Shown here: one piece after another, positions 42,416 to 51,885 of the stretch
Position numbering within the stretch: the stretch's first letter is position 1
How the letters are laid out: the number at the start of each line of letters is the position of its first letter
Assembly (NCBI RefSeq): GCF_040954835.1
Contig: NC_090712.1
Span: 2,861,284-2,925,283, forward strand
Direction: 5' to 3'
Length of the DNA stretch: 64,000 nucleotides
From: Lepisosteus oculatus
Lineage: Eukaryota; Chordata; Actinopteri; Semionotiformes; Lepisosteidae
The notes under the pieces: model-generated
Seen by the model: only the letters and a program-made list of their open reading frames with translations
Databases searched by the model: none
Told to the model about the DNA's origin: nothing
Made by a program: the position numbers and the translations under genes

Positions 42416-44073
42416 TGTATTTTATACAGTGTGAAACAGACCTTTTTCACACAACAGCTGTGCCACGCTTTAGGTCAAAATGGTGGTTGTCAGAGAAAAG
42501 TGCCTAAAATACTTTGGCTACAAGGCACCTAACGATTTGTAACACAGCACTTGCACTCCTTATAATGCTTCTTCCTTAACCTAACTTCTTACATACAGTA
42601 CTCATGGAACACTGTGTGCTAAAAGTCAAATTCAGCAGTTCCTTTAAAAAAATGAGGACCATGTCTACAGTAACCAGTTAACCAGCAGATAAATAACCTT
42701 TGACTTGTTACAGATAAACATCTCTACATAAAGTAGTAAACAAGTGGGTGTGTTCTCCTAGCACAGATATCAACCTTTCATCTCTTATTGACTTAGCTGT
42801 TTCAGCATGATAGTGCATTGTTATACAATATGCAATCACAGGCGTTTTTTAGACATTTGTTTAGACAGTGCTTTGAAGTGTGCTGTCCGAGAAAGGTGCT
42901 ATATAAAATGAAGTTTGATTGACTGAAAGTGAACCGAAAGCACCACAAAAACTAAACTATAGGTGATCAGTTAAAGTCCAGAAAGGACCTGCTAACTAAA
43001 GGACCTCAGAAGAGACCTATTGCCTCCATTCTTGGGTTTTGTTAGCTCCTTGACATTAAGGTATGTTTACGAAATTCCATAGGCTGATAGTATCACAGAA
43101 AGTTGCGTTTCAGGAATTTATACTGGTCAAATCACCTACCTGGGTTAAAGGTTAAAGCTTGCACCACCACATTGACATCGTTTTGCAAAGTCATCCTGCT
43201 AATACAGACATTTTTGTTCCACAGTGCTGACTTGCTCCACATCATAATCCCAGGTAAAACTGGCAGACATTTAATGGCACAGATCTGCCTAGAGACGAAG
43301 TAGTTATATAGCAAAGATTTTTTTTTTTATTTCAGTAGAGGTCTGCAAAACAAAAATAAGAGGAGAATGATGTGCACTGTTGCAAAAAGTTTTGAAAGTG
43401 GCTCTGTTCACCGTTGTATAAGCAAGTGCAGGGGTAGCTAGCCTGGTATGTACGACTGCCCCTTGTCCTGCGGAACACATGGCTGATGTTTTGTGACACG
43501 CCTCTTCGCCAAGCTGTTTAATGTTCATGTAGAGGCAGGGTTCCTTCCAGTGGTCAAATTGTCTATCGCAAACATTTACTGATTCACACCTGACTACCCC
43601 ATCCGTTCTCGTTTGGATCTAAAGAGGTAATTTAATCCTGAGCTGTTTCTTAGATCACTGATTTCTGTGAGGGTCAGACGACATTAAAGTAGCATAAATA
43701 CTTACTGCTATTAGATTCAAGTTTGCACAGAAGACAATTTAAAGGGCCACCAAAATTATTCTCTAATTTTAAAGGATTGTATCATGCAGACATTTTAAAA
43801 TTCTTCTGTACTGGCCAGAGGGGATTATAAGGGCATTGAATTAAATAAAAAATGTGAAATCTGAAAGGTACTAAAAAAGCATGATAGTGGGTGTCTGGAA
43901 CATGCTGCCAAGAACATTTTTGCAACACGTGTTTGTACAAAAGGTCATGACCGCAATACTCGCTTGTTCTTGTGGAGATAATACACGCTCGTCTTTACAC
44001 CTCGAAAATCTCGGTTCACAATCTCAGGCATCATTCACAGAAAGCCTTGCCGATTGACACCAAAACTCTCGCA
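42416..44073. other. Intergenic, mostly unassigned
   Basis: A short LINE-tail phrase 'gtgctatataaaatgaagtt' near 42,896-42,916 is the only recognised repeat. No gene seen. Confidence 0.5.
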
Positions 44074-44086
44074 ACTGTACATTTAC

Positions 44087-44308
44087 CAAGGAAGAAGTAA
44101 TAGGTTTATTCCATGCTGAAAAGAGAAGAAATAAAACACAACATTTCGGCCGTGGAGCTTTCTTCAGGTGTGAAGGCAAAATGTCTTCACCTGAAGAAGA
44201 CTCCACGGCCGAAACGTTGTGTTTCTTTCCTCTCTTTTCAGCATGGAATAAACCTATTACTTCTTCCTTTGCAGCCTACGCATGCTGCCGCAGCTACCCA
44301 CCTGAACT
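44087..44308 (-). mobile_element. Snapback element, copy 4, at the SLC30A6 promoter
   Basis: About 222 bp flanked by a 13-bp direct repeat 'actgtacatttac' (44,074-44,086 and 44,309-44,321). It is inverted relative to copies 1-3: the asymmetric head ('agttcaggtgggtagctg' on the minus strand, with 'cagcatgcgtaggctgc') is at the right end. Arms 'ttcggccgtggagctttctt' and 'ctccacggccgaaacgttg' share the private 'ggccgtgg'/'ccacggcc' variant. Ends 109 bp before the SLC30A6 start codon. Confidence 0.9.
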
Positions 44309-44321
44309 ACTGTACATTTAC

Positions 44322-44417
44322 TGCTTCGCGTTTTCTCCGCCCATCAAGGCCGTTGCTGCTTTTTGTCCCTCTGTGCTGCCCGTCGCCGGCAGAGTGTTGT
44401 TGCTGGAGGAATCCAAG
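44322..44417 (+). promoter_or_regulatory. SLC30A6 core promoter / 5' UTR
   Basis: GC-richer stretch with 'ctccgcccatcaaggccg' (Sp1-like) and 'cccgtcgccggcag', ending in 'ccaagATGgcg' over the start codon. AAGATGGCG is the YY1-type motif common at TATA-less promoters where it overlaps the initiation codon. Confidence 0.6.
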
Positions 44418-44601
44418 ATGGCGATGGACAGTATGTCCACGTCCTCAGTGGGGCTCCCCTACCAAAATTCTGGGGATTACTACCCCAGAAAGCTCGGGCC
44501 TAAACCTGACGTGGTACCTTCCGGAGTGACGGAGAGAAAAATCACTCCTTTGGATAAGCCTGATATGGTGGTGTTGGATGTTATAAACATCAAAGAGCCA
44601 G
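44418..44601 (+). CDS. slc30a6: SLC30A6 exon 1 (extension)
   Basis: Encodes MAMDSMSTSSVGLPYQNSGD, YYPRKLGPKPDVVPSGVTER, KITPLDKPDMVVLDVINIKE and P; ends in phase 1 at GTAAGG. First ATG chosen because it lies in the AAGATGGCG context with A at -3; Met3 or Met6 could also serve. I do not recognise a domain. Confidence 0.78.
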
Positions 44602-47600
44602 GTAAGGGCTAAGACGGCAGTAAGTTAGTCTATAAAAACAAACTAGGTGTTTCAGGTTATCGCAGGGCACAATAATGTTCGTCACAGCAAACTCTGTAAT
44701 GTAAATATATCTAAGAGGGGGTACAGGGTTTGGTTATATCAACAAATATGACAGGACCGCATCATTTTGAAATGAACACAGGTTCTTCAGGCAGTTTTTG
44801 CTTATAACTTAGTTACTCCATCCAAATGTTACACACCTTATATGCCATATTCTTATTAATAATGTTTTGCCAGCAAAAAAAAAAAACACATCTCCGTTTA
44901 ACTGGCGTGCATTCGGCTTAGTGCGTAAGACTGTCAGTTTATCATAGACTGAACCTGCCTGTTTAAGGACTCTGCATTATAAAAACGGTAGATGCGTGCA
45001 GTCAGTTGTCAGCGAGAATGTACTAGTATTAGATTGCAGTCGAGCTGTCAGACGATTACAAAAACAAATCCTGCTTCCCGCAAAAACAAATTTCTGCTGT
45101 CACTCGGTCTAGGAAAATATCGTGTCCGTGCTCCTCTATAACATGTCATTACGCTGCAACGTCACTGTGGGAAATTTCATTACCAGTTAGGAGACCCCGC
45201 CCACATAGTGCAGGTTTAAAGCAGCTGCAGGGAAACACCATCTCAACGTGTTGAACACTGTGAAAATGATCAGTATGATGGAATTCGGCACGTCTCTATA
45301 CGTATGTCACTCGAGTTTATTAGCAATAGGAAAGGAAATGTTAGGATTTGCAGTTAAAAGTGTTGAATTTCAATTAAGGGATGTTAGTCAGACTTTTATT
45401 TTATTTACAGTATTATGTACAATTCTGCTCGTCATGTTCTAAGCAAAGATAGTTACTCTAGAAGCAGGCTAGAGAAGATAAATTTGGGCTTAACGGAATG
45501 TCCTACACTGATAAACTGATGACATTGAATACTTTTAGTGTTGAACAGAGAAAACTACACGTGGATCTCATCCATGTATTCAGAATCTCCAAATACATTG
45601 ACAAAGTCTACCCAGAGGATCAGTTCAATCAAGGTTAATCAATAGTGAAACGCACATCAGAGGAAACCAGTCAGAACAGTTTAAATGGAGAACAGGAGTC
45701 TCTAATTGGGACAACATTTTCTGAAAGTGTGGAACAAGATCTTCACCCACATTGTCGAAGCAAACAGCAGTCTTATTTTGAGAAATAGCGGAATGAGATC
45801 CTTTGATCTTTGGCTGTTGACAAAATGTCTGTTTTGCGTTTTATTTCTCTGTAGCCTAATGTAATGACTTTGTTGCCTGAGGCCAGTGATGTTCTCAGAA
45901 TCTAGTAATTCTGACTTGCACAACCCATCTCCTGTGACTTTTATCTCAGTTGTGTGTCCCAGTCTTGTGTGTTGTGGTTGTGGTTTGCAAGTCTGAGCTG
46001 ATGGTGTTTTAGAGCCCCACACAGCTGGTGAAAGTAGACTGTTCCTCTTCCCCTTTCCACCAAGATAACGTCTCTTTCCTCATTCCTTTCCTGCTCTGCT
46101 CTGAAGATATTCCACTACACCGGAAGAAGCAGGAGACGGACACCTATGTGTTGGTAAGTTGTTATTTACAACACTGAGCACCTACAGTGGCATCAACATA
46201 TAGACTCCAGATCCTCATCAAAATATTTAACTTAACCCTTAACTTAACCCTTAAATTGTGGTCTACTCCAATCATTTTCTGCTAGCGTACAAAACCTAAA
46301 TGTTTAAAATTCAGGTAAGTATGGAGAAAATTAAAAAACAGCCAGGTACTTTATCTGTCTTGAATAGGAGTGGCAAAAATCCCTGCTCAATAACAAGACA
46401 TTTCAACCACAACTGAGGAGTGAAATATTTGGCACTAATTCTTGCAGAATTGGCAAATATTCCTCCCTTAGTTTTTTTGCAGGTGCTATGCCACGTTATT
46501 TAGGTCCATTGCAGAATGTAAAACTAGCATGTTTTGTGGAAAATAAATATTTTAAAGACAATGAAATGTTGGCCTTTGTAGTGTGTTTAGCGAAACACAA
46601 TTAACATGCTTGTAGTGAAACATTAAAATTTACAGTGCTGCTGCACCACTGCAAAGCCTGTTTTGGTTTGTTCAATGAAGATTGTGGATAATGCCAAAAT
46701 AAAGTACTGTAGATGATTATGGACATATACTGCTGAATATATATACAGTATGATACAGTAGGAATGTTATCCCTTTTCACCATGAGGTGGCACTACTATG
46801 TAAGGTGTCGGCCCTTACTTTGAGAATTACTGTCCTGCAGAAATGCTGTACGCCTATTTGTTTGCAGTGCAGATTTATAAAAAAAAGCGAAGACATCATG
46901 TTTTCCTGTTTTGACAAACATATCCTCACCTTCGGTACAAATCTGCCAAGAACGATTACATTAGGAGCACTCTTATTAGATAAGACTAATGCAACAGCTT
47001 TGAAGTAACCTCAAGTCATGTTGGCTTTCTATATAAAACGTCTTCATTTTCACTGATAATAGCTAGCAGGTAATTTGAATAGGTATGAAGCCTACGTGAA
47101 AGTGTGTCTCAACACCTGGCGTTTTCAGTTACAATAAGTAATATTATGTAAAACGTTTGAATATTCATGTAAAAAATCTTAAGTTTCAAAAGAAACACTA
47201 ATCTGATTACTTTGATTTCCTACATTTTATAACCGTAAAACTTTAATTAAAATAGATTGATGTTGATAGGGATAACAGGATGCTAACTGAAAAAAATCAA
47301 TGTGTTTTTTTTTTTTACTTTTGTAGGGCTAACTTTCAGTTAGACAGTGGAATTGTCTTGTGTAGCACCCCTTTGAAGTGGGTCTGGACTGTAGAAGCCA
47401 AATATTCATACAGCAGAAAAGAAAGTGCAAAAGCTTTGGCGATCATAACCACAGTGTGCTTCACAGTTTCTGAATTATATGAAGCCTTTTGAGGCAGGTG
47501 ATATACTGGTTTTAATAACAAAATTGTAATTGTTTTCCCAGGGAACCATCCATCCTTTTCGTAAATCACAGAGATCATTCTTTGGGAAGTTTTATCAAGA

Positions 47601-50600
47601 ATTCTGCTTGGTTGCTGGGGACAGAAGAGTAAGTATGTTTTTCATTTATTTTTTAGAATATCTTTGTAACCTGCTTAGAGCAATAAAAATATACTACACT
47701 ACCTGCTTACAATAAACACAATATGACAAGAATAACAGCTGCAATAGAAACCTTATTATGGGCAGCATGATTTTTTATTACTGTAACATGAAGATCTTTA
47801 AATCTGTGACAAAGTTAGTAGCATATTAATTTGCTTTTTAACAGGGTATTGATCAACGTAATGTAACATTATTCCATATTTCCCATTAATGTATGCATAA
47901 TTAATTCCTCTTTCCTTAGCTTGTTGCTTCCTGATGGTGAATGTAATTTCTGTGCAGTATTATGGTCATCTTTTAAACCAGTCAAATATCACATTTTAAG
48001 ATGTTCGCATAATCCAATTTATTTGGAAAGATTTGAAATGGTATTAATCTGTCATAATACAATGCCATGCACACCATTCTTAATCTCTCCTTTCTGAAAG
48101 GTTTCCTGTAAGCCTTGTTTACTGTAGAGTATCCCTTAAAAGCAATAATATGTAGAAAGGCATTGGAGATGTAAGATATGGAAAAATATAGGTATGGCAC
48201 TTCATACAATCCATTTAGCACAGCAAGAGGACATTTACAACAAGATTAGAATGCATTGATTAAAGGAACAAAACAAATGTAAGGATTAGATTAAATAATA
48301 TGAAAACTCGAATTACATTTCTGTAGACAAGTTGCTATAGAAGAGGCAAATGTGTCTGAAGATTTGCTGGATTAAAGGTTTTATGTATACCTATAAATAG
48401 GGCCTGAATTCATAAATACGTGATAAGTGGTGTTTAAAGTCACTAGCAGAAACCCACATTTTAGGACTCCGCTCATGCTGAGCTGCTTGCTGGGAGCCCT
48501 GGAACGTCTCCAGGTTGCGTTTGCCTCATCCAACATGAATAGCCAACCTTCCTAGAACCCAGTCGCACTGCATTAGCTATCTGTGAGCGCTGGTCTAGGA
48601 GAATGTGGAGTCCACTGTCCAAAGTGGCAGATTTAGAAGAGGGGAATTCATTTTAAGTGCTGAACAGGCTTCTGCACTTGCAGGGAGTTAAAGGGAAATC
48701 CGATTGGGGTGACCTCTTTCGTTGGGCACTTCGACCTGGTGTCCTCTTATTGACTGAGTGCCAGGTGGAGTGTGCAGAAGGTGAGCTTTGTTCAGCAGGG
48801 CTCAACATCTCTGCAGCTCCCACTAATGTCCTCCAGGAGCAAGAGGAGCTAGCCATGAAGATCCGATTCAAATATGTGAAAAGGAAATTCTGGTCATGAA
48901 GAATTGCCTTAGTTCGTTAAGTGTTCACAGACAGTGCAATGCAATGAAGAGGATTCCTCTTTTACGATTATGAACTGCAAGACATGTTCACAGCCTTTAC
49001 CCTCAATGCAGATTCAGAGGTTGAAAGGGGGTGATTTCAGTTTACTGTTAATACACGGTCTTCTAATGAGTGCAGCCATCCAGAGATTTTGCTGATAACG
49101 CAGCAACCCTTTTTTAAGAGCATTTACCGTACTTGATACTAGCAATACTGATGCATTGCAGCACAGTGACCTTTTGGTAAGAATATGTTGGGTTCAATCC
49201 CCTACTTAGGAATTATCTGGATGCGATCCATCTGTCAGAAACTTAGCACAGTATGTGATGCTGCTCAGCTATTGGAGAAGCCTGTGTCACTGTGCTCACA
49301 TCGAGTATAATGAAGTGAAAGATACAGCAGCTATTGACAGAGACCAGCAGGGACTCCCATCATGATGTTCTCGCTGACCTAGAATTAAAACCAATGAGAG
49401 TGATTTTTCCTCTTGGCTGTAATTTTATTGGCAGCCTTAATTGCTCATTGCAGAGAAAAGTCCAAAACTAGCTGTAATCCAGAAGGCAAGGAAAAAAAAC
49501 AAAGCAACAGCAGCGACGAAAAAATGGTTTGCCTTACAACTCTGTGAATGTAGCATGTTCACATGCAGCTGCTTACTTTTTTTTCCCTTCGTTTTACACG
49601 GACAGCAATTCCATGGAGAAGTGTTTAATACTGCACTATATTCAAGTAGTAAGGTGCAGCTACTAGCTCTACTGCCTCACTGGTTTTGGATTCAGTTCTG
49701 GCCTGGGATGCATTCCGATTGGAGCTTGCTCTCCACTCCACTTCTCTGTGTTAATTTGTGCTCTGCTTCCTTCCCACGATCCTATCGAAATGAAAACTGG
49801 TGTTCCTGAACATGCATGCATGAGTGAATGAACATGTGTGTATCTTACAGTGGGTCAAGAAAACTGGTGTCTCTAAACATGCATGTGTGAGTGAATGAAT
49901 GTGTGTGTATCTTACAGTGGGTCAAGAAAACTGGTGTCTCTAAACATGCATGTGTGAGTGAATGAACATGTGTGTATCTTACAGTGGGTCAAGAAAACTG
50001 GTGTCTCTAAACATGCATGTGTGAGTGAATGAACGTGTGTGTATCTTACAGTGGGTCAAGAAAACTGGTGTCTCTAAACATGCATGCGTGAGTGAATGAA
50101 CATGTGTGTGTCTTACAATGGACTGGCGTCCCATCTCGAGTGTCATCCCACTGCACCCAATGCCTTCTAGGGTGGACTCAGGCTTCCTGGGACTTTTTAA
50201 GGGTAAAGCATTTACTGTGAAAATGGATGTCTGGATTTCAGTACTAATACATTCATTCAGTACCAGTTCTTGTGCTTACATCTGTTGTTTTCTAGTAGTA
50301 AAGTATAAGGTTGTAACGCTGTCGATGTGCATCTGCTGTTTGCTGACCGTACTCTCTCACACTGCTTTTGCTCCCTTGTCTCCTGTGGATGTAATCTGCA
50401 GGAGTTGATTGACACCTGGAATGTAAACAAGCCACCGTATTAACAAGGTCACAGCGTGCTGCCGATGCGTTCTTGCTCCGTTTTGGCCCTTTTCCCCTCT
50501 GTCTAGTGCGAAACAGCATTTAAGCACTATGGAAGCAAACTGCAAGGCATGAACATTGCTGGAGGCCCACATATTTCATTTCCCATCGCTGTACAGGCTC

Positions 50601-51226
50601 TGATCTTGTCACCGGTTATCACAGCTTCTGTCATAATACTGCTTACCGCCTGTAATTGTGTGTTTCACAGTGGTTTAAAGATCTTGATTGCCTTCAATTT
50701 GAAGTGACAGGTCAAATACTAGTTTTCAGGCTTCTGTGTATCTGCTTCATGAGTTACAGCAAAGGTGTATTTTCCCCTGATGGAGAAAATAGTCAGGAAG
50801 GAAGTGAATGTGTATTATGTAGACATATGTGTCACTCATCAATTATTAGCAAGTGATTATTTTTGGAGCTACTGCTGCACATTTTGTGAAGGAAGTCAAC
50901 AGTGCTGTGTGATTGGCACCCATCGTTTTTTTATAACATGCAAGAATTGTTGATGGGCTTCATGAACCCAGTATGTGGTGTTCAATATCTGTTTGAAAAA
51001 GGATTATTTTAAATATATGAACATCTTTCTACGTACAACTATGGATTTTTTTCCAACACAAGATATGCACTGCCTGAATGATGATTAAAGACTGTGAGAA
51101 ATCTGTTGTGTAGTTGACTTGTGTATTTCTTTTGTTTTCAGTCATGGAAGATCTTGATGTTTTGCTTTTTTAACTTAATCTGCACTGGATGTCTCCTGAT
51201 GTGGTGTAGTTCTACCAATAGCATGG
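44418..51226 (+). CDS. slc30a6: SLC30A6 / ZnT6 zinc transporter, first four exons (3' part outside window)
   Basis: Exons 44418-44601, 46107-46153, 47542-47628 and 51142-51226 join in frame with GT/AG borders. The third and fourth encode GTIHPFRKSQRSFFGKFYQE, FCLVAGDRR, SWKILMFCFFNLICTGCLLM and WCSSTNSM, a near match to the ZnT6 N-terminus and first transmembrane helix as I know it from mammals. ZnT6 is a cation-diffusion-facilitator protein of the Golgi/secretory pathway that pairs with ZnT5 to load zinc into exported enzymes; ZnT6 itself lacks key metal ligands. The first two exons add about 77 residues before GTIH, where my recalled mammalian protein starts directly with M-GTIH. They may be an N-terminal extension or an alternative start. 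Exons for the remaining transmembrane helices were not found up to 64,000. Confidence 0.9.
45440..45780 (+). repeat. CR1-like LINE remnant in SLC30A6 intron 1
   Basis: 'gaatgtcctacactgataaa', 'gtgttgaacagagaaaacta' and 'tggagaacaggagtctctaa' match the decayed C-terminal reverse-transcriptase tail style of the other CR1-like fragments; no open frame. Confidence 0.5.
46107..46153 (+). CDS. slc30a6: SLC30A6 exon 2 (47-nt)
   Basis: Completes an Asp codon and encodes IPLHRKKQETDTYVL, phase 0 at a GTAAGT donor. Acceptor CTGAAG follows a CT-rich tract. The phase fit on both sides is the main support. Confidence 0.75.
47542..47628 (+). CDS. slc30a6: SLC30A6 exon 3 (canonical ZnT6 N-terminus)
   Basis: Twenty-nine codons, GTIHPFRKSQRSFFGKFYQE and FCLVAGDRR, phase 0 both sides, CCCAG acceptor and GTAAGT donor. 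Confidence 0.95.
49645..50265 (+). repeat. tRNA-SINE interrupted by an internal 67-bp minisatellite
   Basis: Left part 'ggtgcagctactagctctac' with 'tggattcagttctggcctgg' is a decayed SINE head and body. The right part, 'tggactggcgtcccatctcg' and 'cacccaatgccttctagggt', is the normal SINE continuation. Between them, 49,790-50,118 holds almost five copies of a 67-bp unit. Confidence 0.82.
49790..50118 (+). repeat. 67-bp minisatellite
   Basis: The phrase 'gtcaagaaaactggtgtctc' recurs at 49,854, 49,921, 49,988 and 50,055 (exactly 67 bp spacing), with a partial unit before and after. Units differ at only a few positions. Confidence 0.95.
51142..51226 (+). CDS. slc30a6: SLC30A6 exon 4 (first transmembrane helix)
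   Basis: Encodes SWKILMFCFFNLICTGCLLM and WCSSTNSM, phase 1 at GTAAGT, TTTTCAG acceptor. A hydrophobic run of about 18 residues forms TM1. Confidence 0.95.
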
Positions 51227-51529
51227 GTAAGTGACTATTGAGCTATAGTATTCTAGGACATATATCTTAATGCTTTTATTTAGCTGTATTATTCTGTATA
51301 TTTTCCCCACAGCTTTATGAATGTTTGCTAAAATAAAATTATTGGCTTTCAGCATTTATATATGTTTAGCAGATGGCCTAATGCAGGGTATGTTGCAGTT
51401 ACATCCACTTAATAAGCAGATTAATGAAACAGTTATTAAAATAATGCAAAGAAAAGAAATCACAAAGTTTCGTTATAACTGCCTATCAGTAATACTGTGC
51501 AGAGGCTTCCAGAGAGGCCCCCCAACACC

Positions 51530-51885
51530 CAAGAGAACTCACCCAAGCATAAGCTGAGTTCTCCTGAATCCAGGTGTTGCAGGTTCGAGCCTGGGCCGAG
51601 TCACTATGAGTGAGGTTCCCCGAGCAGCTGCACACAGCTGGCTGAGCAGCAAAGGGAGGCTGGGGAGAGTCGGCCAGGGTTCCCTTGGCTCTGGATGCTG
51701 GACTCCAGGCACGCGGAGCTGTCGGTGAGCGTTGCCTGGGACATGTTAAAGATGAGCGGCTCAGGGGAGTCCGTCCGCACTTCCCCATTCTCCCCTGTGT
51801 GCGGCCGCGGGTTCGAGGCCTGCAGCCGGGACTCGTGTGGAATTGGCAATTCCAAAGTCGGGTGGGTATAGCAAAAAAAAAAGCT
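51530..51885 (+). repeat. tRNA-like SINE with A-rich tail
   Basis: 'gcaggttcgagcctgggccg' and a second 'cgggttcgaggcctgcagc' are B-box-like; the element ends with 'aattccaaagtcgggtgg' and a run of ten A. Both strands are open over about 100 codons because of high GC, which I treat as a shadow effect. Confidence 0.6.

Larger units (their letters stand above)
47629..51141 (+). other. SLC30A6 intron 3
   Basis: About 3.5 kb. Contains the SINE/minisatellite composite at 49,645-50,265. The rest has no recognised feature; an 80-codon plus-strand frame at 48,657-48,899 is unassigned. Confidence 0.55.

Noticed and set aside
47266..47284. Match to the start of the I-SceI homing endonuclease site ('tagggataacagg')
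   Set aside because: Only the first 13 of 18 bases agree and the rest does not; no endonuclease gene or intron nearby, so coincidence.
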